DNA of 64,000 nt from assembly GCA_016187565.1 (NCBI GenBank), contig JACPJR010000015.1, forward strand, positions 40,139-104,138. The letters are read 5' to 3'. Origin of the DNA: Candidatus Woesearchaeota archaeon (GTDB taxonomy: Archaea; Nanobdellota; Nanobdellia; Woesearchaeales; JACPJR01). Every line of letters begins with the position of its first letter. Position 1 is the stretch's first letter. The notes beneath the pieces were generated by a model. The model was not told the origin of the DNA. It saw nothing but the letters and a program-made list of their open reading frames with translations, and ran no database searches. Of the stretch, positions 53,705 to 63,064 are shown in pieces. The position numbers were made by a program, and so were the translations under genes.

Positions 53705-55471
53705 TCAGGAAGTATAATACCACTTTCCTGTTGTCCGTTGGGTACGATCCAGTTGGGAATCCTCTTTATTTGCCCGTGGTCGTTTATTGTGTTCATCACG
53801 CCGGAAAGTAATGTTAAGCCCTCGCAAAAAGGTATTCATTCCTTCTTCCATGGAATGAGGGCCGCTAGCCCTACCCTCTCGCGCAGGTTCACCTTCAAAG
53901 ACCAAAAGGCGGTCAGAGAGGTAATCAAGAAAGAGCAGATCATGATCCACAACTAAGAGAGAAACTTCCTTGGTATCACCAAGCTGGCGGATTATTTTTG
54001 CAAGCACTAAGCGTTGTTCAGTATCAAGGTATGCGGAAGGTTCATCAAGGAGGATGAGCTGAGCATCTTCTGCAAGTGCTCGCGCGATAGCCACTCGTTG
54101 AAGTTCTCCTCCACTTAAGGTATTCAAAGGCCTCATCAAGAGATCTTGAAGTTTGAGTGGTATGATGAGATCATTGGTATGCTTCTGCGTTGCTTTTTGC
54201 AGGACCTGCATGACGAGTTCAGCAGAGCTCACTTGTAAGGTCTGTGGTTTGTACGCAATTGTTGCAGTTTGTTCAATCTCGCCATGATCAGGAGTCTCAA
54301 CACCTGCTAAGAGTTTCATAAAGGTTGTCTTTCCTATCCCGTTAGGACCAACAATTCCGACAATCTCCCTTCGGTAGATGCTTCCTGACTTAACAAAGAG
54401 ATGAAACTGCCCTAATGCTTTCTCCAGGGTAGGCCAATGATGACTAACAACCGGCTTTATTCGCGCATCTCCTGCTCGTGCTGCAAAGGTAATCTTATGA
54501 TCTCGAAACCGTACATTATCTTCAGGAAGATACCCGTCAAGATAGGTATTGATCCCTGCTTTTGCTGCTTTAACCGTGGCAACAATACCATACACCTTTT
54601 CTTCGCCATACATGATATGGACAAGGTCGGCAATGTAATCCATCACAATCAAATCATGCTCGATAACCATAACCGCTGTTTTTTCATTCGCTAAGGATCT
54701 GATAAATCGTGCTACCTTGATACGTTGCTTCACATCTAAGTAAGAAGAGGGTTCATCAAAGATATATACATTCGCTTCCTTCAGCACGGTTGCTGCAATC
54801 GCTACCCTTTGAAGTTCTCCTCCCGAAATCGTGGCAATATCGTTATCTAAAATAGGTAGAAGATCAAGGAATGAGGCAACCTCCGCTAATTTCTGTTTTT
54901 GATCAATCTTTTCAAGAAGATTTCTTACTCTACCCTTTGCTGCTTTTGGAATAAGCTCAATCTCTTGTGGTTTATAGCTAATTTGTATCTTTCCCTCTTT
55001 TACTTTCTGAAAATAATTCTGGGCTTCTGTTCCTTTGAAGAGTTGGATGACGGTTTCTATGGTCGGAGCCTGTTGATCAAAGTTACCAAGGTTTGGTTTG
55101 AGAGCACCAGCAAGGATCTTAATGGCAGTGCTCTTGCCAATACCATTGACTCCAACAATGCCAACGACCTTCCCAAATTGGGGTACCGGGATATTATAGA
55201 GAATAAAACTGTCTTTGCCATAACGATGGGTTGGCCGTTTTGTTAATTTATCCGGGAGTTTAACCATGTGAATCGCATTATAGGGACAGATATTCACACA
55301 GACCTGGCATGCATCCGTAGCAACCTCTTCGTTAATCTGTGCCTTTCCGTCTGGTCCGACAACTATTGCTTCCTTGCCCATCCGGTTAAGGGGACATTTC
55401 TTAATACAGAGATACCCACCACATCCAACAGGATTACATCTTTCTTTGTCAATAACCGCAATTCTTCGCAT
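53705..55471 (-). CDS. ABCE1/RLI ribosome-recycling ATPase
   Basis: A 588-residue twin ABC ATPase with an N-terminal iron-sulfur domain that splits ribosomes after termination with aRF1/Pelota. Two 4Fe-4S motifs are seen (CNPVGCGGYLCIKKCP and CQVCVNICPYNAI). NBD1 has Walker A VGVNGIGKSTAIKIL, signature TISGGELQRVAIAATV and VYIFDEPSSYLD; NBD2 has VGPNGIGKTTFMKLL, TLSGGELQRVAIARAL and LILLDEPSAYLD. The C-terminus ends in a basic extension (KRPRANKEDSQLDRTQR). Full length. This is one of the clearest archaeal marks in the window. Confidence 0.96.
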   Translation of the reverse strand: MRRIAVIDKERCNPVGCGGYLCIKKCPLNRMGKEAIVVGPDGKAQINEEVATDACQVCVNICPYNAIHMVKLPDKLTKRPTHRYGKDSFILYNIPVPQFGKVVGIVGVNGIGKSTAIKILAGALKPNLGNFDQQAPTIETVIQLFKGTEAQNYFQKVKEGKIQISYKPQEIELIPKAAKGRVRNLLEKIDQKQKLAEVASFLDLLPILDNDIATISGGELQRVAIAATVLKEANVYIFDEPSSYLDVKQRIKVARFIRSLANEKTAVMVIEHDLIVMDYIADLVHIMYGEEKVYGIVATVKAAKAGINTYLDGYLPEDNVRFRDHKITFAARAGDARIKPVVSHHWPTLEKALGQFHLFVKSGSIYRREIVGIVGPNGIGKTTFMKLLAGVETPDHGEIEQTATIAYKPQTLQVSSAELVMQVLQKATQKHTNDLIIPLKLQDLLMRPLNTLSGGELQRVAIARALAEDAQLILLDEPSAYLDTEQRLVLAKIIRQLGDTKEVSLLVVDHDLLFLDYLSDRLLVFEGEPAREGRASGPHSMEEGMNTFLRGLNITFRRDEHNKRPRANKEDSQLDRTQRTTGKWYYTS

Positions 55472-55538
55472 GGTATTTTTTAAGAATAGTTGTGTAGAGA
55501 GAAAAACTTATATATTCCTATTTAAAATTATTGGTTTC

Positions 55539-55763
55539 ATGGAACTTTTTTTCGAACAACAAAAAAAGAAGGCGCTTGCAAAGGCTAAAGAGCTTGAAAA
55601 AGAACCTATTGAGAGCGATGATGAGCTTGCGGTAGAGGAAGAGGAATTTGAGGAAGAGGCTCAGGAACTAGCACGCATGGTTGCAGGAAGAAAAAAGCAA
55701 CCAAAACACAAGAAAAAGCAGCGTAAACATCCTTCGAAAAGAAAAGCCTCCCCTAAACCATGA
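55539..55763 (+). CDS. Small acidic-basic protein (74 aa)
   Basis: The ATG at 55539 lies about 28 bases after a TTATATATT box and gives 74 residues; the frame upstream is antisense to ABCE1 and is discarded. The protein has an acidic middle (ESDDELAVEEEEFEEEAQEL) and a strongly basic end (GRKKQPKHKKKQRKHPSKRK), which suggests RNA or ribosome binding. It overlaps the following membrane protein by 4 bases (ATGA). Function unknown. Confidence 0.6.
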   Translation: MELFFEQQKKKALAKAKELEKEPIESDDELAVEEEEFEEEAQELARMVAGRKKQPKHKKKQRKHPSKRKASPKP

Positions 55764-56953
55764 ACGAAAAAAACCTCAAAATTACCGTAGGTATTATTGT
55801 TTTCTTTTTTTTTAGCATTGCATCACTGATCTTATTGTTTATGCTTAATCTTCACCTGATTGATGTTTTCAAGCTCTCCTTCTATGAAGAACTTCTCACC
55901 ACGAATCTCCTTCCTCTTCTTCTCTTGCTCTTTTTTATGGGTGTCAGCATTAGCTCCCTTGTGCTAACCGTCAAACAACTTCCCCTTGAAAAGTCATTAG
56001 TAACTGCAGGCGTCTGTATGCTTGTTCTTGCACTGATTATTATTCTTGTCTTTGGATCCAATCGCTTAACATTAACCGTAGCTGTTTTTTCTATTCTGGG
56101 AGTGCTCTTTATGACCGTTCTTCCGGGAACACCTCCTTCAGGATACTGGAGTGCCTTTTCGCAGGGATGGCGTGCGATGAGCAAAGTGTTCTTTTTTCTT
56201 GCCCTTGGTGCACTTTTTGGATCCTTATTTATGATTTCTGCACAGCCTGATGAGTATCAAGATTCCTTTAAAGAGGTTATCAAATCCTTTGCCCAAGAAC
56301 AAAGCAATATGCAATTGAGTAGAGAACAGATCCGTGAATTACTTGAAGCCCAGATTGATAGCAGCGATCTTTCCATGACCAGGGAAGAAGTGAGAACCAT
56401 GTTAGAGTCCTCATATATTGAACCAAGTGTCGAGGATTATATTGCCCTTACCTATCCTGATTTTGCTACTTATCCACCAGAAACGCAACAAGCGATTCGT
56501 ATACAAGTTACTGAGCTTTTAGCCAGCAATGATTACCATAAACAAGTGGAGGAAACGCTTGATAAGCAGGCAGAGGCTTATTATCTCCAGCTGAATGACC
56601 CTCTCTCACAAGAAAAGCAACGGCAGAAACTCAAGCAGAATCTCGATGCCCAGGTTGAGGTACAGTATCAACGGTTTCAGGAGCTAAACAACAATAATGT
56701 ATTTGCCCAGCAGGCAGATGTTCTCTTTGAAAGCTTGCCTCTGTTTCAGCGTTTGCTGGATGCACTTCCCTTTCTTGTCGCCTTTACACTTTTTAGCATC
56801 ATTCTTTTGGTTGGCAATGTTGCTTCCTTTGCCGGTGGTGTAACTTTCATGGCATACTTCCTTTGGCAATCTCCTTCATCGGGTGCGCAAGCCAAAGATA
56901 ACGGTACAAAAGGAAAGGAGCAGAAGACTCAAGAAGATAATAATGAGCAATGA
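55760..56953 (+). CDS. Integral membrane protein with helical extracellular or cytoplasmic domain
   Basis: A 397-residue protein. Hydrophobic segments at about 9-30, 45-66, 76-97, 100-118 and 138-160 come first, then a 170-residue soluble helical domain (QEQSNMQLSREQIRELLEAQ, MTREEVRTMLESSYIEPSVE, QEKQRQKLKQNLDAQVEVQY), then one or two more segments at about 335-365 and a charged, disordered tail. No transporter or enzyme signature is seen. It is coupled to the small charged protein upstream. Confidence 0.7.
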   Translation: MNEKNLKITVGIIVFFFFSIASLILLFMLNLHLIDVFKLSFYEELLTTNLLPLLLLLFFMGVSISSLVLTVKQLPLEKSLVTAGVCMLVLALIIILVFGSNRLTLTVAVFSILGVLFMTVLPGTPPSGYWSAFSQGWRAMSKVFFFLALGALFGSLFMISAQPDEYQDSFKEVIKSFAQEQSNMQLSREQIRELLEAQIDSSDLSMTREEVRTMLESSYIEPSVEDYIALTYPDFATYPPETQQAIRIQVTELLASNDYHKQVEETLDKQAEAYYLQLNDPLSQEKQRQKLKQNLDAQVEVQYQRFQELNNNNVFAQQADVLFESLPLFQRLLDALPFLVAFTLFSIILLVGNVASFAGGVTFMAYFLWQSPSSGAQAKDNGTKGKEQKTQEDNNEQ

Positions 56954-56991
56954 TAACAAGTTTTTTATATCTCCTCGATTTTTGATAAGCG

Positions 56992-58119
56992 ATGACAAAA
57001 GCAGCTGCTCATGAGTTTACCGTTACTCCCTGGAGCGTCAGCGGTACTATTGATTACCAACGACTGATGAAGGAGTTTGGGACCGAGCCCATTACTGATG
57101 AACTTCTTGAAAGAATAAAGCGACACACCAAAACATTGCATCCCTTTCTCAGGCGAAAGATCTTTTTCTCTCATCGTGATTTGCACTGGTTGCTTGACGA
57201 ATATGAAAAAGGAAATCCCTTTTTCCTGTACACCGGACGGGGCCCCTCTGAGCATGTGCATTTAGGCCATATTACGGTCTGGCAATTCACCAAATGGCTC
57301 CAAGATGCCTTTGATGTAGAACTCTGGTTCCAATTAACTGATGATGAAAAATTTCTCTTTAAGCCGCAACTAAGCCTTGAGGAAACTCATGATATGGCTT
57401 ATGAGAATGCCTTGGATATCATTGCCCTGGGGTTCAAGCCGAAAAAAACCTTTCTGTTTACCGATACTGAGTATGGAAAGACCATGTACACCCAAGCATT
57501 ACGCGTGGCAAAAAAACTCACCTATTCAACCGTAAAGGCGACCTTTGGTTTTACCGACAATCACAATGTCGGACAGATTTTTTATACCTCGATGCAAGCA
57601 GTTCCCTGTTTTTTACCTTCAGTCTTGAAAGGTAAAAATATTCCCTGTCTTGTTCCCTTGGCCATTGATCAGGATGCCCATTTCCGCATTGCCCGTGACA
57701 TTATTCCTAAATTAGGGTATCCTAAACCAGCCATCCTTCATCAGCGCTTTTTGCCAAGTTTGGAAGGCTCTGGAAAGATGTCTGCCTCGGAAGGCATTAC
57801 TATCTATACTACTGATACCCCACAACAGGTAAAACAAAAAATAATGAAGTACGCCTTTTCAGGTGGAAAGGATACACTTGAGGAGCATCGAAAGCATGGA
57901 GGGAATCCTGATATTGATGTTGCCTATCAGTGGTTGACATTCTTTGAGCATGACGATCGTAAACTTGAACGGATTTATCAGGAATACAAGCAAGGGAAAC
58001 TTCTGAGCGGAGAACTGAAGAAGATCCTTGTTGACACCCTTACCACTTTTTTAACCGAGCATCAGAAAAAGCGCGAAGCAGCACGCAAAACACTTTCTCA
58101 ATATATACTTAGAGATTAA
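56992..58119 (+). CDS. trpS: Tryptophanyl-tRNA synthetase
   Basis: A 375-residue class I synthetase of the archaeal/eukaryotic TrpRS branch. The HIGH motif is GPSEHVHLGHITVWQFTKWL, followed by LWFQLTDDEKFLFKPQLSLE, FTDNHNVGQIFYTSMQAVPC and VPLAIDQDAHFRIARDI; the KMSKS loop is GSGKMSASEG. The N-terminal extension before the catalytic domain is short, as in archaea. A TTTTTTATAT stretch about 20-30 bases before the ATG fits a leaderless start. Confidence 0.95.
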   Translation: MTKAAAHEFTVTPWSVSGTIDYQRLMKEFGTEPITDELLERIKRHTKTLHPFLRRKIFFSHRDLHWLLDEYEKGNPFFLYTGRGPSEHVHLGHITVWQFTKWLQDAFDVELWFQLTDDEKFLFKPQLSLEETHDMAYENALDIIALGFKPKKTFLFTDTEYGKTMYTQALRVAKKLTYSTVKATFGFTDNHNVGQIFYTSMQAVPCFLPSVLKGKNIPCLVPLAIDQDAHFRIARDIIPKLGYPKPAILHQRFLPSLEGSGKMSASEGITIYTTDTPQQVKQKIMKYAFSGGKDTLEEHRKHGGNPDIDVAYQWLTFFEHDDRKLERIYQEYKQGKLLSGELKKILVDTLTTFLTEHQKKREAARKTLSQYILRD

Positions 58120-58175
58120 AGCAGTAAGGTTTAAATAGGATTGTATCTTTAGAACTGAAAAAGAGAGGTGATTGT

Positions 58176-58484
58176 ATGGGATTTAAGGCAGCCCCGCTAT
58201 CAGGGTCATTTATGCTTATAGCTATGTTTGGGTTTATTATCTCTGCGTTTTTTACTGCGTATGGTACGATTAGCCCTTCGTTTGGATTTTCCTTTTCCTT
58301 GGTTTTTTTGTTGATGTTTATTGCGTCAATCATCTCCATGGAGTATGGACCAACGGACGTAGAGCTTGAGATGGATAAAAAATTATGGAGATTTGCTCAA
58401 CGAAAGGATGCAAAGGTTCTTGAAAAGTTCTTATCTCCGAAAGCAAAGCGCGTTCTTGCAAAAAAGAGAGCTCTCCGCGGTTGA
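58176..58484 (+). CDS. Small two-helix membrane protein
   Basis: A 102-residue protein with two membrane segments (about 10-32 and 38-60) and a basic cytoplasmic tail (LEKFLSPKAKRVLAKKRALR). A GAGAGGTGAT ribosome site precedes the ATG. Small proteins of this type are common in DPANN genomes; no function is known to me. Confidence 0.65.
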   Translation: MGFKAAPLSGSFMLIAMFGFIISAFFTAYGTISPSFGFSFSLVFLLMFIASIISMEYGPTDVELEMDKKLWRFAQRKDAKVLEKFLSPKAKRVLAKKRALRG

Positions 58485-58536
58485 GCTTTCTGGCTTTGTA
58501 ACAAATTATTTATACAACATAGTGTTTTTTGATGTG

Positions 58537-58983
58537 ATGAACGTGCGGGTAATGATGCTGGTAATGGTTCTCTTCCTTCCTCTCATACTTCTTGGTTGTC
58601 AAGAGTCGGCAACAGAACAACTCAGTCCTCTTGATCGGATAAAAGAACATCAGATTCTCGTCTATGATGATCGTGTGGTGATTGACCTGAAACAGGTGAG
58701 ATGGGCAACCTTCAGCGATACCAACTCAATGGACCCGGTTATTGATCAAGGAGCAAATGCCCTTGAAATTGTTCCTCAAAAACCCGGAGAAATAGCTGTT
58801 GGAGATATTGTTTCCTATACATCACTCTTTGCTGAGGGGATTATCATTCACCGGGTGATTGAAACCGGGGAGGATGAACGTGGATGGTATTTCCGTGCAA
58901 AAGGTGATAACCTTCTTGCACCCGATCCAGGAAAAATACGCTTTGATCAAATCAAAGGAATAGTTGTTGGTATTATTTATTAA
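58537..58983 (+). CDS. Signal peptidase I-like (S26) lipoprotein
   Basis: The ATG at 58537, about 27 bases after a TTTATACA box, gives 148 residues; the longer frame overlaps the previous gene without support. An N-terminal membrane segment ends in ILLGCQES, a lipobox-like Cys. The body has the S24/S26 fold: WATFSDTNSMDPVIDQGANA holds the nucleophile Ser in S-M-D-P, GEIAVGDIVSYTS the next strand, and IIIHRVIETGEDERGWYF the His of archaeal Ser-His (S26B) peptidases, followed by AKGDNLLAPDPGK. It is shorter than usual SPase I and could serve a special substrate. Confidence 0.78.
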   Translation: MNVRVMMLVMVLFLPLILLGCQESATEQLSPLDRIKEHQILVYDDRVVIDLKQVRWATFSDTNSMDPVIDQGANALEIVPQKPGEIAVGDIVSYTSLFAEGIIIHRVIETGEDERGWYFRAKGDNLLAPDPGKIRFDQIKGIVVGIIY

Positions 58984-59005
58984 GCATACATGAACGGAGG
59001 GTACT

Positions 59006-59293
59006 ATGAAAAAAAATATACGCGTGTCAACCGTGTTTATGATGGTTATGATACTACTCCTTGTTGCTTTAGTAAGTGGTTGCACTGTTCGACAAGACAA
59101 TGAAAACCTCTATGGAAGAGCAACTGATAGATTAACCAAGGTTGATAAAATTGATGTCCAAGAAAAAGAAACCGTAGCGTGTTGTACCTATGTTGATACT
59201 GAAGGCAATGAAAAAACCTGTCGTGTGCTTACCAAATACGACTGTTCATTGTGCAATGCGGTTTGTCAGTCAGGGGGGTCTGGATCATCATAG
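59006..59293 (+). CDS. Small cysteine-rich lipoprotein
   Basis: A 95-residue protein with a lipoprotein-type signal: TVFMMVMILLLVALVSGCTV, with the lipobox Cys near residue 26. The mature part has six more Cys in the last 50 residues (VACCTYVDTEG, KTCRVLTKYDCSLCNAVCQS), so disulfides or metal binding are likely. A GGAGGGT ribosome site precedes the ATG. It follows the S26-like gene by 22 bases and may be its substrate or partner. Confidence 0.7.
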   Translation: MKKNIRVSTVFMMVMILLLVALVSGCTVRQDNENLYGRATDRLTKVDKIDVQEKETVACCTYVDTEGNEKTCRVLTKYDCSLCNAVCQSGGSGSS

Positions 59294-59333
59294 AACACAT
59301 TTGAATAAACACCTTGGGTAGATTTACCTACAT

Positions 59334-60656
59334 TTAGAACTCAAAGACTTTCTTTTCGACTTTTACCGCAACAGGACTTTCTCCACCATGCCAGGTAAAT
59401 CTCGGTCTAATTCTTACTGGGTACATCTTCTCATTGCTATCATCAAAAATAATAGCAGAGCCCTTGACGCGTGGAAGATTGTCTAACTCAGTCGTCAGTC
59501 CTTCTCTCATGTATGATTGCATCAGCATTCCTAATGCTTCAACGTCCAATTTGGCGGTAACACGGTGAGCTATAACCGTGTCTGCCTGGGTCATGACATC
59601 AGTATGGATCTTGCCTGGCTGCTGGGTTGCAAGTACTAACGAAATTCCGGGTTGCCTGCCTTCCCGTAATAGGGTAACTAAGGGAAAGGTTGCAGTTGTT
59701 GTTCCTGTTCGTGGTAAAAATTCATGGGCCTCGTCAATAACTAACCAAACCAGTGGCATTTCCTTCTTACCACTGCTTTCCTCCTCACCAAAATAATGCA
59801 CAGCATGATGGATTTCTTCATATTCCTCATTTCTTCTTTCGACCATCCGTTGGATAAAGAGTTTCATGGCAACAAGGCCTATAACAAGATTCTTAATGTC
59901 CCATCCATTAGCCAGTGTGGCATAACAACTCACGTCTAAGACAGTTACTTGACCACCAACAGCGAGATCTTTTAAGAGTGTTCCTTTCTCATCAAAAAGT
60001 CCCCATGACTCGGTATTGACAAAGCGATTGATGCAGGCTTCTTTGACATGGTCATCACTATGTTGATCTTCACGCAGCCCAGTAATGATGTCCTGAAGCG
60101 CATACTCTTTCTGCTGTTTTTGAAGCTGAATAATTATCTTTTCAATGAGGACTCCCATAGGATCATTCACGGAGATTCCAAAGGTAGTACACCAGTCGCT
60201 TGATGAGAGCTCGGAGGGGCGAATGGCAAAGGGGTAATCGGTTGGAATCCCTTTTTCTTTAAATTCGCTAAAATAGCCAACAGGTGTAAAGATCTTGACG
60301 TCTAAGCCCTTACCTTCCAAACCCCACTCTTCAAGAAGGTTAACATCCTGTTTATTGGGGTATTTCATGGTCCAGTAAATCCCCATAGTATCGAGGAGAA
60401 TAATCGAGAGGTTCTGTTTGATGCTCTCGTCGAGGCTCGCCATTCCTTCTGCAATGACTCCCATGGTATAGCTTTTTCCGCCACCGCGCTTTCCACAGAT
60501 AAAGATGACGTGAGAACGGGCCATATCCAAATAAATACTGTTTGACAACGAGGTAGTTCTCCCCATCTTGACATAATGTTTTCCGAGAAAGATAGTTCCT
60601 TTGGCGCCAAGTTGTTTCTTATCTTCTTCATTCCTGCCTACAATAATATCATACAT
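59334..60656 (-). CDS. HerA-like (DUF87) ATPase
   Basis: A 440-residue ATPase of the HerA/FtsK group. Walker A is FICGKRGGGKSYTMGVIAEG, Walker B PLVWLVIDEAHEFLP, then LREGRQPGISLVLATQQPGK, the sensor-type motif of the group, and an Arg finger region near VIAHRVTAKLDVEALG. The N-terminal HAS-barrel-like strand region (TIFLGKHYVKMGRTTSLSNS) is present. HerA works with NurA in DNA end resection, but no NurA gene is near, so another ATP-driven role is possible. Confidence 0.88.
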   Translation of the reverse strand: MYDIIVGRNEEDKKQLGAKGTIFLGKHYVKMGRTTSLSNSIYLDMARSHVIFICGKRGGGKSYTMGVIAEGMASLDESIKQNLSIILLDTMGIYWTMKYPNKQDVNLLEEWGLEGKGLDVKIFTPVGYFSEFKEKGIPTDYPFAIRPSELSSSDWCTTFGISVNDPMGVLIEKIIIQLQKQQKEYALQDIITGLREDQHSDDHVKEACINRFVNTESWGLFDEKGTLLKDLAVGGQVTVLDVSCYATLANGWDIKNLVIGLVAMKLFIQRMVERRNEEYEEIHHAVHYFGEEESSGKKEMPLVWLVIDEAHEFLPRTGTTTATFPLVTLLREGRQPGISLVLATQQPGKIHTDVMTQADTVIAHRVTAKLDVEALGMLMQSYMREGLTTELDNLPRVKGSAIIFDDSNEKMYPVRIRPRFTWHGGESPVAVKVEKKVFEF

Positions 60657-60846
60657 AATGCTACCTGAGAAGGCTGAGTTTATATAGATTTTGTTACGAA
60701 TGGTTTGACTAGCCCCACCAAAAGCTTAATTAAGCAGCTCTTTCCCCCCTGTTCATTCCTTTATAAGAAGATACCTTTATAAAGAGAACCCTTATCCCAT
60801 GGTGGTTCATAACATTAAGAACATGAAGCGTTCATGACTGTCATGG

Positions 60847-61086
60847 ATGGATGAAAATATGCGAAAGATTCATACACTCGTAAAACGGAGACGTGGATTG
60901 TGTACCCATTTGGGCCATTACTTTTTGTTCCACAATGTTGGAAGAAAAACCAGGCCAAAAACCTTTTCTACTGAAGAGGCTGCTCATGGGTGGGCACGTC
61001 AGCATGATCTCCAGGAAGGGACGTATACCTTAAAATCAGTAAAACGAGAGAAGCGGTATCAGGTGGTGCCTTTTGGGAAGAATTAA
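60847..61086 (+). CDS. Small basic protein upstream of eS17
   Basis: A 79-residue basic protein (KIHTLVKRRRGLCTHLGHYF, RKTRPKTFSTEEAAHGWARQ, KREKRYQVVPFGKN). Its size, charge and overlap of 14 bases with the ribosomal protein gene suggest RNA binding or a ribosome-related role. TTTATAA sequence lies upstream. No family is recognised. Confidence 0.6.
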   Translation: MDENMRKIHTLVKRRRGLCTHLGHYFLFHNVGRKTRPKTFSTEEAAHGWARQHDLQEGTYTLKSVKREKRYQVVPFGKN

Positions 61087-61318
61087 GACCGTACATATTC
61101 GACGAATAACCCATCAGTTGATGGAACAGTATGGAGATAAATTTACCGATAAGTTTGAGGCAAATAAACAACAAGTTCATCATTTTGTTGAAAGCCCATC
61201 AAAAAAATTGAAGAATATTATTGCTGGGTATGCCACACGATTAGTCAAGCAGCGCGCAAAAGGACCTCGTATGCGACGTACCCCTATGGGGTCAGAGAAG
61301 TCTGATGAATGGCAGTAA
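61073..61318 (+). CDS. rps17e: 30S ribosomal protein S17e (eS17)
   Basis: An 81-residue protein matching archaeal eS17: MGRIKTVHIRRITHQLMEQY at the start, GDKFTDKFEANKQQVHHFVE and the C-terminal KKLKNIIAGYATRLVKQRAK. It belongs to the small ribosomal subunit and is found in archaea and eukaryotes only. The C-terminal tail of about 20 residues is basic and longer than in some relatives. The start overlaps the upstream small gene by 14 bases, so translation is probably coupled. Confidence 0.88.
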   Translation: MGRIKTVHIRRITHQLMEQYGDKFTDKFEANKQQVHHFVESPSKKLKNIIAGYATRLVKQRAKGPRMRRTPMGSEKSDEWQ

Positions 61319-61337
61319 AGTGATGGAGACATTAGCA

Positions 61338-61490
61338 CTACGTAAATAGTCCCAATACTTCTTTAACCCTCCCATCTACACTTACTGATTGTAATCTATG
61401 TATTCTTGACTCTGAAACTTTCAAAGCTTTAAATGCAACGAGAATCTGTTCATCAACAAGTGTTTGATACTCTTTGTCAGCAGACTTCAT
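61338..61490 (-). CDS. Short protein of unknown function (50 aa)
   Basis: The ATG at 61490 has GAGGGGAT about 5 bases ahead; the longer frame to 61568 lacks such a site. The 50 residues (starting MKSADKEYQTLVDEQILVAF, ending SVSVDGRVKEVLGLFT) look helical with a possible helix-turn-helix style ESRIHRLQSVSVDGRVKEVL. Evidence is limited to the ribosome site and a plausible composition. Confidence 0.4.
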   Translation of the reverse strand: MKSADKEYQTLVDEQILVAFKALKVSESRIHRLQSVSVDGRVKEVLGLFT

Positions 61491-61700
61491 GTTATCCCCT
61501 CTCAGCGGAATATTACCCACCGGAAAATAAACAAAAACATCAACCAGGGAAGCATAATATCTTGCCATTCCTTTTACCAGTCTTTCAGCATCAAAATCTA
61601 CCTATTTCTCCTCAGGGCCAAGTAATATCCAAAATGATCATAGATTTAAACAGGAGATATCTTTTTAAAGAAGCATACTTTCTCTCGGTGGTGATTGACC

Positions 61701-62996
61701 ATGGATGATTTTATCTCGATTGAAGCTGCAATGCAGCAAGGGTCTGGATCCATCGCTCTGAGAGGATGGGTTCATCGTGAACGAGGAAGTGCACAGTTCA
61801 AATTTGTTGTTATTCGTGATCATAACCAGATTATCCAATGCGTCATAAACAAGGCTGAGGTTGGCGAGCCAAAGTTTGCTGAATCATCCCTTCTCCGTAT
61901 GGAGTCTTCAGTGGAAATCTTTGGAACAATCCATGAGGATAAGCGAGCTCCAACAGGGTATGAAGTACATGTTACTGATTTCCGCATTGTTGGACCATCA
62001 GAGAATTTTCCTATTACTAAGGATCAGAGTCCTGAATATCTCTTGGACAACCGTCATCTCTGGTTACGCAGCAGAAAACTCAATGCTATTATGCGTATCA
62101 GGTCTACGCTCGTAGGAGCAATTCATACTTTTTTTCGTGCCAAGGGATTTTATGAGTTTCATGCACCCATATTACAGCCAAATCAATGTGAAGGTGGTTC
62201 AACCCTTTTTGAGGTAAAGTATTATCAGGATAAGACCTATCTTACGCAATCATGGCAATTGTATGCAGAAGCCGCTATCTTCTCTTTAGAGAAGATCTAT
62301 AATGTATCACCGACCTTTCGAGCAGAAAAATCAAAAACTTCTCGTCACTTATCAGAGTTCTGGATGGCTGAAATGGAAGCTGCGTGGATGAGGCTTGATG
62401 AAATAACCGTCATTGCAAAAGAAGAGATTGCTTTCCTTGTTCAAGAAGTACTGAAAAAGCATCGCAAAGATCTGGAACTGCTAGGTCAGGATCCACAAAA
62501 GCTCGAAAAAATGACTCTACCTTTTCCGAGCATTACCTATACTGAGGCTCTCCGCATTTTAAAAGAAAAGGAAGGTATGGATGTTCCCTTTGGTAAGGAT
62601 CTGAGAACCCTTGAGGAAGAACGCTTGATGCAACATTTTGATAAACCTCTTGTGGTAACCCATTACCCTAAAGCAACTATGGCATTCTACAAGCAAGCAG
62701 ATCCCTTAGATCCAGATGTAGCACTGTGTTTTGATATGCTCGCTCCTGAAGGTTATGGAGAAATTATTGGTGGAAGTCAGCGTGATACCTCTGTTGCTGC
62801 GCTTACTGAAGCCCTCAAAGCACAAGGTGAAAATCCTGAAAACTATGCATGGTACCTTGATTTACGTAAATACGGAAGTGTTCCTCATGCAGGCTATGGC
62901 TTAGGTGTTGAGCGTGTGCTTGCCTGGATCTGCAAACTGGACAACATCAAAGATGCCATTCCCTTCCCGCGAACCTTATTGCGAAAGCAGCCTTAG
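61701..62996 (+). CDS. asnS: Asparaginyl-tRNA synthetase
   Basis: Start at the ATG at 61701 (431 residues). A class II synthetase with the N-terminal OB-fold (IALRGWVHRERGSAQFKFVV), motif 1 near FRAKGFYEFHAPILQPNQCE, GGSTLFEVKYYQDKTYLTQS, motif 2 SPTFRAEKSKTSRHLSEFWM and motif 3 AGYGLGVERVLAWICKLDNI followed by DAIPFPRTLLRKQP. The QSWQLYAEA and DAIPFPRT forms point to AsnRS rather than AspRS. The length fits archaeal enzymes. A TTTAAA box about 50 bases upstream may be the promoter. Confidence 0.92.
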   Translation: MDDFISIEAAMQQGSGSIALRGWVHRERGSAQFKFVVIRDHNQIIQCVINKAEVGEPKFAESSLLRMESSVEIFGTIHEDKRAPTGYEVHVTDFRIVGPSENFPITKDQSPEYLLDNRHLWLRSRKLNAIMRIRSTLVGAIHTFFRAKGFYEFHAPILQPNQCEGGSTLFEVKYYQDKTYLTQSWQLYAEAAIFSLEKIYNVSPTFRAEKSKTSRHLSEFWMAEMEAAWMRLDEITVIAKEEIAFLVQEVLKKHRKDLELLGQDPQKLEKMTLPFPSITYTEALRILKEKEGMDVPFGKDLRTLEEERLMQHFDKPLVVTHYPKATMAFYKQADPLDPDVALCFDMLAPEGYGEIIGGSQRDTSVAALTEALKAQGENPENYAWYLDLRKYGSVPHAGYGLGVERVLAWICKLDNIKDAIPFPRTLLRKQP

Positions 62997-63064
62997 TAAT
63001 AGGAACCAACTCAGTTAGCTATCTTTCTGTAAAGTAACTACCTCGTTGAAATACATCAAATAGT

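Noticed and set aside
58366..58536. Upstream extension of the S26-like gene
   Set aside because: It overlaps the preceding gene in another frame, while a TATA box lies at the right distance from the ATG at 58537.
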